DNA of 64,000 nucleotides from Methanobacteriaceae archaeon (GCA_030016715.1 JASEJD010000001.1:1-64000); one strand, 5' to 3'; positions 8,945 through 17,760 are shown, numbered from the stretch's first letter. The notes: generated from the letters alone by a model not told the origin. Numbers and translations: made by a program.

Positions 8945-9315
8945 TATCTTTTACATTTTCAAGTTAATTTAATAGAAAGAACTCCATTAAATTCTTACAG
9001 TTATAATTTTTCTAAGTTTTAATAGAAAATTCTTAAACCCAGTTATTAATGGAAATTATATGAATATACATGGAAATATCAGATAGTTAAGAGAAAATTA
9101 AATTTTTTTATAATTTTATAATAAATTTGAACAATGTTTAGTTTTTTTTTAAGTGATTTTTCCTTATACTCGAATGAGATGTATTAATTTTTAGAAAAGA
9201 ATTTTATAATTTAAAAATGATAAAATTGCGTTATATTTAAGTCATATTAAAAACAATAGTATGATAACAAAATAAAATTATTTTTTAATCTATTAATTTT
9301 TTTGAGGGTGATATA
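8945..9315. other. AT-rich intergenic region before the HEAT-repeat gene
   Basis: The 371 bases hold no credible gene on either strand. A TATA-like TTATATTTAA lies at 9231-9240 and a strong ribosome binding site, GAGGGTGAT, precedes the ATG at 9316. This suggests a leader of about 50 nucleotides for the HEAT-repeat gene. T-runs near 9140-9150 could end transcription of the TPR pair. Confidence 0.5.
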
Positions 9316-9873
9316 ATGGAGAAGAAAAAAAATGTAGATAGGCTTATTGAAACTTTGAAGGATGATGACGAACATGTTAGAGTTCAAGTTTCTGATCTTC
9401 TGATAGAAATAGGAGAACCAGCAGTGGATCCCCTTATTAATGCCTTGGATGATCCAAATAAAAATTTAAGGCGTGGAGCAGCCCATGTTCTGGGAAATAT
9501 TGGTAACAGTAAAGCTATTGAGCCTTTAATTGAAGTTTTAAGTGATGAAAATAAATGGGTTAGGAGAGAAGCATCCGGAGCCTTGTCAAAAATGGGTGAA
9601 GACGCTGTAGAACCTTTAATAAATCTTTTAGATAATGAGGATTGGCGAGTTCGTGGAGGAGCTGCATGGGCCCTTGGAAATATAGGTGACAAGAATGCTG
9701 TAGAACCATTGATTAAAGCCCTTAAAGATGAAAGTGGATTTGTACGTGGAGGAGCTGCATGGGCCCTTGGGAATATAGGTGATGAACGTGCCAAAGATGC
9801 CTTAAAAGAAGCTTTGGATGATGAAAGTGGATATGTAAAAAAAGTTGCAGAAAGGTATCTTAAAAAGTTTTAG
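9316..9873 (+). CDS. HEAT-repeat (PBS lyase-like) protein
   Basis: This is a 185-residue protein made almost wholly of about six 31-residue HEAT repeats with the pattern VEPLIxALKDEx-x-VRxGAAxALGNIGD. Examples start near residues 35, 66, 97, 128 and 159. Such proteins are scaffolds or lyase-like partners for chromophore or cofactor proteins in other lineages; no substrate is implied here. Start is ATG 9316 behind GAGGGTGAT. Adjacent repeats are nearly identical at the DNA level (see repeat entry), which points to recent internal duplication or conversion. It stands alone between the TPR pair and the malate dehydrogenase gene. Confidence 0.85.
   Translation: MEKKKNVDRLIETLKDDDEHVRVQVSDLLIEIGEPAVDPLINALDDPNKNLRRGAAHVLGNIGNSKAIEPLIEVLSDENKWVRREASGALSKMGEDAVEPLINLLDNEDWRVRGGAAWALGNIGDKNAVEPLIKALKDESGFVRGGAAWALGNIGDERAKDALKEALDDESGYVKKVAERYLKKF
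9652..9782 (+). repeat. Near-identical 38-bp units inside the HEAT-repeat gene
   Basis: Bases 9652-9689 and 9745-9782 are the same except for one base (a versus g after CCCTTGG). The spacing is 93 bases, equal to one 31-residue HEAT unit. They encode RGGAAWALGNIGD. Confidence 0.9.
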
Positions 9874-10023
9874 ATTAAATTCTGAAAAATTAGAAAAATA
9901 TAATTTAAATTATTATCTAAGGAAGACTTTAAAATAGTTTATTTTAAAAATATGGTTTAATGAAGTTTTCCTAAAATCTTTGAAAGCTATTTTATAATAA
10001 ATTTAGTTAGAGCAGGTGTAACT

Positions 10024-10995
10024 TTGAAGGTAAGTATAATTGGAGCTTCAGGTAGGGTGGGTAGTGAAGCCGCCTTTTGTCTAGCAGAAGAAAATTCAGT
10101 GGATGAATTAACGCTTATTTCACGAAAAAATAGTATTGGAAAAGTTGAAGGACATTTAATGGATATAAACGATGCTTTAGCTGCTAAAGGAGTTGATGTG
10201 AAAATAGATTCATCATATGAATTACAAGCAATTGAAGACTCTGATATAGTTGTTCTAACTTCAGGCGTGCCCCGAACACCAGACATGGAAAGAATGGAAC
10301 TAGCTGAGATAAATGCTAAAATAACCGCCCAATATTCTGAACAAATAGCTGAAATTAGTCCTGATTCTATAATACTAGTTGTTAGCAACCCTGTTGATGT
10401 AATGACCTATGTAGCACTGAAAGTATCTGGTTTTGAAAAAAATAGAGTAATAGGTCTTGGCAATCACTTGGATTCACTTAGGCTTAGAAATTTAATGGCA
10501 AAACACTTTAATGTTCATGTAAGTGAGATTCACACCAGAGTTATTGGGCAACATGGTCCACATATGGTTCCGTTAATAAGTTTAACCTCAATCGGAGGAA
10601 TTCCTTTAGAAAGCTATTCCACATGGGATTATTTTACTGGTTATAAATCTCTGGATATTAAAGATACTATCCAGAAAGTTATCAATTCTGGAAGCGATAT
10701 TATTAGAAAAAAGGGGGCAACAGAATATGGACCTGCCTTTGCAATATCTAATCTTGTTACAACAATTCTGAATGATGAAAAAAAGATACTAACAGTTTCA
10801 GCTTATCTTGAAGGAGAGATTGAGGGTATAACTGACATATGTCTAGGTGTTCCAGTTAAACTTGGAAGAAAAGGTATTGAAGGGATTATACCAATTAGTA
10901 TGAGTGAGACTGAAAAAGAAGATTTTATGAATGCAGCTGAATTCGTTAAAACTTCCACGCAAGAATTATTAAATAATAAGACCTTTAATTTTTGA
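10024..10995 (+). CDS. mdh: Malate dehydrogenase (LDH/MDH superfamily)
   Basis: This is a 323-residue NAD(P)-dependent dehydrogenase interconverting malate and oxaloacetate, part of the incomplete TCA pathway in methanogens. Blocks seen: dinucleotide loop IGASGRVGSEAAF, MDINDA, the substrate loop SGVPRTPDMERMELAEIN with arginines expected for dicarboxylate binding, VVSNPVDVMTY, IGLGNHLDSLRLRN and the catalytic His in IGQHGPHMVP. Start is TTG 10024, five bases after an AGGTG ribosome binding site. LDH-like specificity is not excluded, but the arginine pattern favours malate. Confidence 0.9.
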   Translation: MKVSIIGASGRVGSEAAFCLAEENSVDELTLISRKNSIGKVEGHLMDINDALAAKGVDVKIDSSYELQAIEDSDIVVLTSGVPRTPDMERMELAEINAKITAQYSEQIAEISPDSIILVVSNPVDVMTYVALKVSGFEKNRVIGLGNHLDSLRLRNLMAKHFNVHVSEIHTRVIGQHGPHMVPLISLTSIGGIPLESYSTWDYFTGYKSLDIKDTIQKVINSGSDIIRKKGATEYGPAFAISNLVTTILNDEKKILTVSAYLEGEIEGITDICLGVPVKLGRKGIEGIIPISMSETEKEDFMNAAEFVKTSTQELLNNKTFNF

Positions 10996-10996
10996 T

Positions 10997-11030
10997 ATTT
11001 TTTTTAATTTGATTATTTTTTATTTTTTTT
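10997..11030 (+). terminator. T-rich terminator after mdh
   Basis: Right after the mdh stop lie T-runs at about 10999-11005, 11016-11020 and 11023-11030. U-tracts of this kind are the usual intrinsic termination signal in archaea. No hairpin is needed or seen. Confidence 0.5.
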
Positions 11031-11279
11031 AATAATAAAATATTATTATTACCTAATTTTTAGGATTCTATTATTATTTGATTATTTTATTTAATATTTG
11101 AGATTTTAGTAGATATCTGATCTTTTTTAAGCAATCAAGAGTATTTCTAAAAATTGTAAAAATTATAAATACCAAAAATTTATATAATTGTTCAATCATA
11201 GTTATCTTAAAGCTATATTTTTGAACATTGTATAATATTATTTTGATATAAAAAATTATTTTCAATAATCACTGAGTAT

Positions 11280-11295
11280 CGGAAACAAATTTCCG
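11280..11295. promoter_or_regulatory. Putative NrpR operator (GGAA-N6-TTCC)
   Basis: Bases 11281-11294 read GGAA ACAAAT TTCC, a perfect match to the GGAA-N6-TTCC operator recalled for NrpR, the 2-oxoglutarate-responsive nitrogen repressor of methanogens. The palindrome extends to CGGAAA/TTTCCG and, with one wobble pair, to nine positions per arm. It ends six bases before the TATA box of the glutamate-synthase unit, where a bound protein would block TFB/TBP. The assignment as NrpR is inference from motif, position and regulon logic. Confidence 0.65.
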
Positions 11296-11300
11296 GTAGA

Positions 11301-11310
11301 TTTATATAAT
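11301..11310 (+). promoter_or_regulatory. TATA box of the pdxT-glutamate synthase unit
   Basis: TTTATATAAT at 11301-11310 is a good archaeal TATA box. Transcription would begin near 11327-11332, giving a leader of about 55 nucleotides to the pdxT ATG. Confidence 0.6.
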
Positions 11311-11385
11311 ATAATCAAAATAAGTATCAACAACCAAACTTACTATTATAATCATAAAAGCAAGTGACTAATCGAAGGTATAGAA

Positions 11386-11964
11386 ATGACAACTATAGGA
11401 ATATTAAATCTTCAAGGAGACGTTTCTGAACATGTTGAAATGACAAAAATGGCTATAAAAAAGTTGAAAATAGACGCCAAAGTAATTAAAGTCAAAATAG
11501 CTCCTCAAATAACAAAATGTGATGGACTAATAATTTCCGGTGGAGAGAGTACAACCATTGGGAAATTAATGATTAAAAATGGTATTAGAGATGCTATCCT
11601 AAAAAGTGAAGTCCCTATATTTGGAACCTGCGCCGGCCTTGTTCTACTTGCAAGAAAAACCGATTATAAACAACCACTTCTAAAACTTATTGATATGGAA
11701 GTAGTAAGAAATGGTTTTGGAAGACAAAAAGAATCATTTGAAGAAGAAATTAAATTTTTAGACCATAAATTCCCCGGTGTTTTTATCAGGGCACCATATG
11801 TAAAAAATGTTGGAGAAAACGTCGATATTATAGCAAAAATTGATGAAAAAATTGTTGGAGTAAAAAAAGGAAAACATATTGCCACCGCTTTCCATCCCGA
11901 ACTTACAGGCAATACAAAAATCCATGAATACTTCATAAAGGAGGTATTAAATTGTGTGGAATAG
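11386..11964 (+). CDS. pdxT: Pyridoxal 5'-phosphate synthase glutaminase subunit PdxT
   Basis: This is a 192-residue class I glutamine amidotransferase that releases ammonia from glutamine for PdxS, the PLP-forming subunit. The motifs are complete: GILNLQGDVSEH at the start, GGEST at residues 52-56, the nucleophile Cys82 in FGTCAGLVLLA and the His170/Glu172 pair in FHPELTGN. No pdxS is in the window. The gene overlaps the next by 13 bases and is first in what looks like a glutamate-synthase operon, so PLP production would be tied to nitrogen status. Confidence 0.93.
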   Translation: MTTIGILNLQGDVSEHVEMTKMAIKKLKIDAKVIKVKIAPQITKCDGLIISGGESTTIGKLMIKNGIRDAILKSEVPIFGTCAGLVLLARKTDYKQPLLKLIDMEVVRNGFGRQKESFEEEIKFLDHKFPGVFIRAPYVKNVGENVDIIAKIDEKIVGVKKGKHIATAFHPELTGNTKIHEYFIKEVLNCVE

Positions 11965-12869
11965 CAGGAGTCGTATTTAAAGATAAAAAACTTCACCCTG
12001 TAGGGGATGCTATGACCAAAATGCTCAAAGCCCTACAGCATAGAGGACCTGATTCAGCAGGTTTTGCTATTTATGGAGGTTTAGGATTAGCTGAAAATGA
12101 ATATCTACTAAACATTGAAGTAAAAGAAAAAATTGGTCTACTAGAAAAAGTTAAAGAAACAGTTGAAATTACAAGTCCCATAAAAACTGAAGAAATCATA
12201 CCTTCAGTTGAAAATTATAATATATACCGCTGCAAAATAGGTTTAGAATCTTTTTCCGATTTAAAACCATTAATAATAGATATTGATAAAATAGATGACG
12301 TAATTGTTTTAAATGGAAGTCACTCTTTTGAAATGATTAAAGATGTTGGGTTAGTGGAAGAAATAGCCCAAAGATATGATACCAGATCAAAAATGGGTAC
12401 CCATGCCATAGGTCATACAAGATTTTCAACAGAAAGTATAGTTGATAGATACCACGCCCACCCCTTCCAGACCTATATAATACCAGATATTACTGTGGTT
12501 CATAACGGTCAAATAACCAATTACTGGAAGATAAGGGATCCACTGGAAAGAAAAGGACATATTTTTGAAACAAACAATGACACAGAATGCATTGTTCATT
12601 ATGTGGCAGACAAACTATCCCAAGGTTACTCACTGGAGGAAACACTTATGCAATCTGTAAAGGATATGGACGGCCCATACTCATATGTTGTTGGGACACC
12701 AAATGGTATAGGGATAGCTAAAGATCAATTAGGATTAAGACCTGGTGTTATGGCTGAAAATGATGAGTTATTTGCTATAGCTTCTGAAGAAGTATCTTTA
12801 AGAGAGGTAATGGACACACACGATGTGGAACAAATCTCCCCAGGAGAAGTTAGAGTATACGAAATATAA
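11952..12869 (+). CDS. Glutamate synthase, glutaminase subunit (GltB domain 1)
   Basis: This is a 305-residue class II glutamine amidotransferase. The TTG start is followed directly by TGT, so processing of Met exposes Cys2 of MCGIAGVVF as the N-terminal nucleophile. LQHRGPDSAGFAIYGG, GHTRFSTES, DITVVHNGQITNYW and NNDTECIVHYVADKL are the usual ammonia-releasing-domain blocks. In bacteria this domain is the N-terminus of the large glutamate synthase subunit; here it is a stand-alone protein. It overlaps pdxT by 13 bases and is followed by the GXGXG and FMN subunits of the same enzyme. Confidence 0.93.
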   Translation: MCGIAGVVFKDKKLHPVGDAMTKMLKALQHRGPDSAGFAIYGGLGLAENEYLLNIEVKEKIGLLEKVKETVEITSPIKTEEIIPSVENYNIYRCKIGLESFSDLKPLIIDIDKIDDVIVLNGSHSFEMIKDVGLVEEIAQRYDTRSKMGTHAIGHTRFSTESIVDRYHAHPFQTYIIPDITVVHNGQITNYWKIRDPLERKGHIFETNNDTECIVHYVADKLSQGYSLEETLMQSVKDMDGPYSYVVGTPNGIGIAKDQLGLRPGVMAENDELFAIASEEVSLREVMDTHDVEQISPGEVRVYEI

Positions 12870-12893
12870 TAATACTTGAAAAAAGGTGATTTC

Positions 12894-13583
12894 ATGCGGG
12901 AAATTGAGATAGATGCCAATAATAAGGAACCTAGGTATATTAATAAAAAAATAAAAGAAGCTGCCACCCAATATGATCGTATCATTATCAAAAACCCTAA
13001 TGCCATGCACTATCTGGTAGCAGGACTAACCGAACCTGTGGAAGTAGTGATTGATGGTAGTGCTGGCTATTTTGTTGGAACCATGATCCATGAAGCTAAA
13101 ATTCATATAAAAGGAAATGCAGGTTGGTTCCCTGCGGATAATATGACTGCTGGCGAAGTAATAATAGATGGTTCTGCAGGTGATGGAGTAGGACAGGGCA
13201 TATATGGTGGTACAGTAACCGTCAAAAGAGATGTAGGATCCCGTACCGGTGAAATTATGAAAAATGGTACCATAATCATTGGTGGAAATTCTGGATTTAT
13301 GACTGGACTTTTCATGATGGGAGGACGCATAATTGTCTTGGGAGATCTGGCAGAGGATGCTGGTGAATCAATAATTCGAGGCGCAATATACGTCCTTGGA
13401 AACATTAAAAGCTTGGGAAAAAATGCTAAAGTTGTAGGAATAGACCCTGAAGATGAAAAAGAACTCAAAGAACTTTTACCTAAATATGGATTCCAGATAA
13501 ACCAACAAGAATACAATAAATTTAGAAAAATTATCCCATTAAGTAAACGCCCATTTTACGGTGAAGAATCGGAGGAAGGATGA
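12894..13583 (+). CDS. Glutamate synthase GXGXG-domain subunit (GltB domain 3)
   Basis: This is a 229-residue right-handed beta-helix protein of the GXGXG family, the structural C-terminal domain of glutamate synthase (also related to FwdC). The repeats read VVIDGSAGYFVG, IHIKGNAGWFP, VIIDGSAGDGVGQGIYGG, VTVKRDVGSRTGEIM and IIIGGNSGFMTG. I take ATG 12894 as start because AGGTGAT at 12884-12890 precedes it; a TTG at 12876 lies before that site. The stop overlaps the next start (13580). In the enzyme this domain links the ammonia tunnel to the FMN domain. Confidence 0.9.
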   Translation: MREIEIDANNKEPRYINKKIKEAATQYDRIIIKNPNAMHYLVAGLTEPVEVVIDGSAGYFVGTMIHEAKIHIKGNAGWFPADNMTAGEVIIDGSAGDGVGQGIYGGTVTVKRDVGSRTGEIMKNGTIIIGGNSGFMTGLFMMGGRIIVLGDLAEDAGESIIRGAIYVLGNIKSLGKNAKVVGIDPEDEKELKELLPKYGFQINQQEYNKFRKIIPLSKRPFYGEESEEG

Positions 13584-14701
13584 TGATAGAAGGAAATAAG
13601 ATTAATAAAGACAAAATTGCAATGGTTGGAACACCTTGCCAGATTCTCGCTGCAGCCAAAATGGATAAATATCAAGACATTATAGGTGAATCCCCTATAA
13701 ATATTTCCATTGGCCTTTTTTGTATGGAAAATTTTTCATATAATTATATGAAAGAACTTCTGAGCCATTATAACATCAACATGAAGGACATAAAGGAGTG
13801 TAGAATTGAAAAAGGGTATTTGTGGTTCTTTTTAACCCAAGATGATGTATTCAAAATACCTCTGGATGAAGCTAAAAAATGCATCCGAAAGAGTTGTCAA
13901 ATATGTATGGATTTTACCTCAGAGTTATCAGACATATCCGTGGGTTCAGTAGGCTCTCCAGAAGGCTGGTCTACAATAATAATTAGAACAGATAAAGGTT
14001 TGAAATTAGTGGATGATGCAGAAAAAGATAATTACATTAAGACCAGACCAATCTCAGATAAAGGATTAATATTAATGGATAAACTGGCAATGGAAAAGAA
14101 GAAGGAGAATAAAGTTGAAATCAGTAGAAGAGAAAGAGTAGGAAGGCCTGTTATTTCCAGAAGATTCCTCCCTGAAGAAGATTTTGAAGCAGAAATCGCT
14201 GACTGTCAGTTTAAAGATTTGAAGAGTGATGTTATAGATATTGGTGCATGCGTACTCTGTGGTGCATGTTTCTTAGTTTGTCCTGAGAATATTATTAAAA
14301 TTGAGGATCGTAAACCTGAAGTTAAAGGTGAATGTCCAGAAGGATGTAAAGCATGTTATGCAGCTTGTCCTAGAACATATGTATCTGAGGGGATTACAGA
14401 TAAAGAAGAATCTGAAAGAAAACCATTTGGAGATTACATAAAAATAGTCTCAGCCAAAGCACCCATGATAAATGGACAAGATGGAGGTGTTGCCACTGCA
14501 CTTCTAAGCTATGCACTTTCAAATAATATTGTGGATCAGGTGCTTGTGGTAGATAAAAGCTCAACAGAACCTTGGAAACCTGTGCCTAAACTAACCGACA
14601 ATGTGGCGGAAGTACTAGAAGCATCAGGAACCAAGTATGCTGCATGTCCAACATTTAAATCACTGAAAATGGGAAAAGAAGTGAAATCAGGGGGTAAATA
14701 G
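13580..14701 (+). CDS. Circularly permuted FrhB/FdhB-like F420 flavo-iron-sulfur protein
   Basis: This is a 373-residue protein with parts of the F420 hydrogenase/dehydrogenase beta family in an unusual order. Residues 1-190 match the family's C-terminal half: MVGTPCQILAAAKM, then CIRKSCQICMD, ELSDISVGSVGSPEGWSTI. Residues about 220-270 carry two 4Fe-4S clusters (CVLCGACFLVCP, CPEGCKACYAACP). Residues about 285-373 match the N-terminal half (NGQDGGVATALLSYAL, then EASGTKYAACPTFKSL). In canonical FrhB the ferredoxin and N-terminal parts come first, so this is a circular permutation. Between glutamate synthase subunits it is the likely electron entry module, probably from F420H2, replacing the NADPH subunit GltD. 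Confidence 0.8.
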   Translation: MMIEGNKINKDKIAMVGTPCQILAAAKMDKYQDIIGESPINISIGLFCMENFSYNYMKELLSHYNINMKDIKECRIEKGYLWFFLTQDDVFKIPLDEAKKCIRKSCQICMDFTSELSDISVGSVGSPEGWSTIIIRTDKGLKLVDDAEKDNYIKTRPISDKGLILMDKLAMEKKKENKVEISRRERVGRPVISRRFLPEEDFEAEIADCQFKDLKSDVIDIGACVLCGACFLVCPENIIKIEDRKPEVKGECPEGCKACYAACPRTYVSEGITDKEESERKPFGDYIKIVSAKAPMINGQDGGVATALLSYALSNNIVDQVLVVDKSSTEPWKPVPKLTDNVAEVLEASGTKYAACPTFKSLKMGKEVKSGGK

Positions 14702-16201
14702 ATGCCATTTAAAATTGAAAGAAGCAGAGAACTATGTAAAAGAAACTTTGACCGACCTGGTTGTTGCTGGTATCTCTGTGATAATAGAAATGAAGAAATC
14801 TGTAAAAATTGTTACTCTTGTTATAACAACTGTCCACATGATGTCTATGAAATAATTGACGATGAACCTTATCCCATTAACCATGAAAAATGTGTGGGAT
14901 GTAGAATATGTGAAGAAATGTGTCCGAACAGTGCAATCGAGGTTAACGCAGTTCCAGAGGATAGACGAAATGTATGGTCTTTTACTGATTTGGTAGAGAT
15001 AAATAGAAAATCAACAGAAGGTTCATACAAAGTTAGAGGTTGTGGAGCTACACGTGTAATACCAACCTTTGATGATCTGGTTATAGTACCAGCCCAAGTA
15101 TCACGTCCTCCTATTGATAAATACAGGGAACCATGTAATACCAAAGTTGTTCTGGGAAGTAGATATGCAGAAAATCCTCTTATCTTAGATACCCCTATAA
15201 TGATTGCTGCAATGTCCTTTGGAGCTCTTAGTAAGGAAGCAAAAATTGCCTTGGCTATGGGTGCTACTTTATCTGGCACTGCCACCAACACTGGTGAAGG
15301 TGGAATGCTTCCAGAAGAGAGGAAATATGCATCAAAACTTATTGTACAATATGCTTCTGGAAGATTTGGTGTTTCAGCTGATTACTTAAACAATTCAGAT
15401 GCAGTGGAAATAAAAATTGGTCAGGGAGCTAAATCAGGAATGGGGGGACACTTGCTAGGTGAAAAAGTTACAGCAGAAGTATCCAAGATAAGGATGATTC
15501 CAGAAGGAACTGATGCACTTAGTCCCGCTAGACACATGGACATAGTGGGTCCTGAAGATTTAAGTATGAAGATCTCACAGTTAAGGGAGATTACTAATTG
15601 GAAAGTTCCGATCATTGTAAAATTTACATCAGGAAGAGTGAGTGACGATGTGAAAATAGCAGCCAAAGCCGGTGCAGATATGATTGTGGTGGATGGTATG
15701 CAGGGCGGAACTGGAGCAGGCCCTGATGTTGTAACTGAACATTCTGGTGTGCCAACAATAGCTGCAATTGTAGAGGCAGATGAAGCTCTTAAACATATCA
15801 ATCTGCGGGAAGAAGTAAGTCTGGTGGCAGGGGGAGGTATAAGAAACGGTGCTGATGTAGCTAAAGCCATTGCTCTTGGAGCTGATGCAGTTTATATTGC
15901 TACATCTGCTTTAGTTTCTATTGGTTGCAGAGTCTGCCAGATGTGTTATGCTGGAACTTGCCGTAAAGGTATTGCAACACAAAACCCTCAATTAAGAAGA
16001 CGTTTAGATTATATTGAAGGTGGAAAAAGAGTTGCAAGATATATTGAAGCAATGACTGAAGAGATATGTATGTTAACCCAGCAGGCAGGTAATACTGATG
16101 TTTTCAAACTGGAAAAAGACGATTTAAGATCCCTTTCTGTTGAAGCATCGGTTCTAACTGGTGTTAAAATGGCTGGATTAGAATCACCAGTAAAATTTTA
16201 A
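14702..16201 (+). CDS. Glutamate synthase FMN/iron-sulfur catalytic subunit (archaeal GltB domain 2)
   Basis: This is a 499-residue catalytic subunit that makes glutamate from 2-oxoglutarate and ammonia on FMN. The N-terminus has two 4Fe-4S motifs, CKNCYSCYNNCP and CVGCRICEEMCP. The FMN TIM barrel follows: SFGALSKEAKIALA, NTGEGGMLPEERKY, GQGAKSGMGGHLLG, VVDGMQGGTGAGPDV and LVAGGGIRNGADVAKA. Near the C-terminus CRVCQMCYAGTCRKGIATQ holds the cysteines of the glutamate-synthase 3Fe-4S cluster. It starts one base after the upstream stop. With no GltD gene nearby, electrons likely come through the ferredoxin domains from the adjacent FrhB-like protein. Confidence 0.95.
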   Translation: MPFKIERSRELCKRNFDRPGCCWYLCDNRNEEICKNCYSCYNNCPHDVYEIIDDEPYPINHEKCVGCRICEEMCPNSAIEVNAVPEDRRNVWSFTDLVEINRKSTEGSYKVRGCGATRVIPTFDDLVIVPAQVSRPPIDKYREPCNTKVVLGSRYAENPLILDTPIMIAAMSFGALSKEAKIALAMGATLSGTATNTGEGGMLPEERKYASKLIVQYASGRFGVSADYLNNSDAVEIKIGQGAKSGMGGHLLGEKVTAEVSKIRMIPEGTDALSPARHMDIVGPEDLSMKISQLREITNWKVPIIVKFTSGRVSDDVKIAAKAGADMIVVDGMQGGTGAGPDVVTEHSGVPTIAAIVEADEALKHINLREEVSLVAGGGIRNGADVAKAIALGADAVYIATSALVSIGCRVCQMCYAGTCRKGIATQNPQLRRRLDYIEGGKRVARYIEAMTEEICMLTQQAGNTDVFKLEKDDLRSLSVEASVLTGVKMAGLESPVKF

Positions 16202-16389
16202 TGGAAATTATTTCCATTCTTTTATTTTTAAAATAATATCCCCCTTATTAAATCAAAACAAAAGTACTTATTTTATTTATCTATTTATAGAATAATAAAA
16301 TTAATAGAAATTAGGAGTAATAAAAAATTTTAAATAATAACCTTAACTTGTATTTAACTGGAAAAAATCACTTCTAAGGGGAATAATAT

Positions 16390-17760
16390 ATGGAAAAATT
16401 GGATAATAACTCTATTAAACTATCAGCAATGATAATTGCTGCTATAACTTCTTTTATAACACCCTTTATGGGTTCTTCCATCAATATTGCACTTCCAGCC
16501 ATTAGTATAGAATTTTCTACTGATGCAATACTGTTAAGCTGGGTGGCAACATCATATATACTGGCAGCAGCCATGTTCTCCGTGCCTTTTGGAAGGATTG
16601 CCGATATCTATGGAATGAAAAAAGTATTTACTTATGGTATTATAATTTTTACAATCTCCTCATTACTTTCAGCTATAGCCCCATCAGCATTAACCCTCAT
16701 AATATTCAGGATAATGCAAGGAATTGGATCAGCAATGGTCTTTGTTACAGGGCTTGCAATCATCACCCATGTTTTTCCACCACAAGAAAGGGGTAAGGCC
16801 ATAGGAATTAACATAGCATCAGTCTATATAGGCCTATCTTTAGGACCAGTATTAGGTGGTTTTATGACCCAATTTTTGGGTTGGAGAAGTATTTTCATTT
16901 TAATGATTCTTTTAGGTATGTTAGTCATTTTATTAACATACTGGAAGCTAAAAATGGAATGGACATCATGTAAAGGAGAAAAATTTGACTTCCCAGGCTC
17001 CATACTATACAGTTTTGCTCTATTACTAATAATATATGGATTTTCATTATTACCTGGAATCTATGGGATCATATTACTTATTTCAGGGATTATTGGAATA
17101 TTAGGATTTGTAAAATGGGAATTGAAAGCTGAAAGTCCAGTTATGGATATGAAACTATTTTTTAAAAATACCACCTTTGCCTTTTCAAATTTAGCTGCAT
17201 TAATTAATTACAGTGCAACATTTGCAGTTACCTTTCTACTAAGTTTATACTTACAATACTTGAAGGGATTCAGTCCCCAGTCTGCAGGGCTGATTTTAGT
17301 GTCACAACCTATAATGATGGCAATTATGGCTCCTTTAGCTGGAAGATTATCTGATAAATATAACCCTCGTGTGATTGCATCAGTTGGTATGTCCATAGTA
17401 ACTGCTGGGCTTCTGGTATTTACATTTATCAATGACCAGACTAGCATAAATCTTATAATAGGCGGTTTGGTACTTTTAGGATTTGGATTTGGCTTGTTTT
17501 CATCTCCAAACACCAATGCTATTATGGGATCAGTTGAAAGGAGATATTTTGGTGTTGCATCAGCATCAGTTAGTACTATGAGATTAATTGGACAAGCCAT
17601 GAGTATGGGAATTGTAATGCTAATATTTTCATTATTCATTGGAAATGTCCAAATTATACCACAAAATTACCCTGAACTGCTGGAAAGCATAAAATTAGCA
17701 TTTATTATATTCACTACAATGTGCTTTGTAGGTATATTTGCTTCAATCAAAAAAAGATAG
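16390..17760 (+). CDS. MFS transporter, drug:H+ antiporter DHA2 type
   Basis: This is a 456-residue integral membrane protein with about 14 hydrophobic segments, as in the DHA2 (EmrB/QacA-like) branch. MGSSINIALPAISIEF in helix 1, WVATSYILAAAMFSVPFGRIAD, GRIADIYGMKKVF in the cytoplasmic loop and GPVLGGFMTQFLGWRSIF (motif C region) are typical of proton-driven exporters. The substrate cannot be read. Start is ATG 16390 behind AAGGGGAAT. It stands alone, 188 bases after the glutamate synthase unit and convergent with the Cas4-like gene. Confidence 0.88.
   Translation: MEKLDNNSIKLSAMIIAAITSFITPFMGSSINIALPAISIEFSTDAILLSWVATSYILAAAMFSVPFGRIADIYGMKKVFTYGIIIFTISSLLSAIAPSALTLIIFRIMQGIGSAMVFVTGLAIITHVFPPQERGKAIGINIASVYIGLSLGPVLGGFMTQFLGWRSIFILMILLGMLVILLTYWKLKMEWTSCKGEKFDFPGSILYSFALLLIIYGFSLLPGIYGIILLISGIIGILGFVKWELKAESPVMDMKLFFKNTTFAFSNLAALINYSATFAVTFLLSLYLQYLKGFSPQSAGLILVSQPIMMAIMAPLAGRLSDKYNPRVIASVGMSIVTAGLLVFTFINDQTSINLIIGGLVLLGFGFGLFSSPNTNAIMGSVERRYFGVASASVSTMRLIGQAMSMGIVMLIFSLFIGNVQIIPQNYPELLESIKLAFIIFTTMCFVGIFASIKKR

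Larger units (their letters stand above)
11031..11385. other. AT-rich intergenic region with nitrogen-type promoter
   Basis: No credible gene is present on either strand. The right half holds the GGAA-N6-TTCC palindrome, a TATA box and the GAAGGT ribosome binding site of pdxT (11374-11379). The left half is featureless AT-rich sequence. Confidence 0.5.

Noticed and set aside
9384-9794. Long minus-strand open frame opposite the HEAT-repeat gene
   Set aside because: It mirrors the repeated codons of the real gene, rich in Pro/Ser/Arg with no start signal or known domain.
11074-11265. Minus-strand open frame before the pdxT promoter
   Set aside because: Low-complexity Ile/Lys/Tyr composition from AT-rich DNA and no ribosome binding site.
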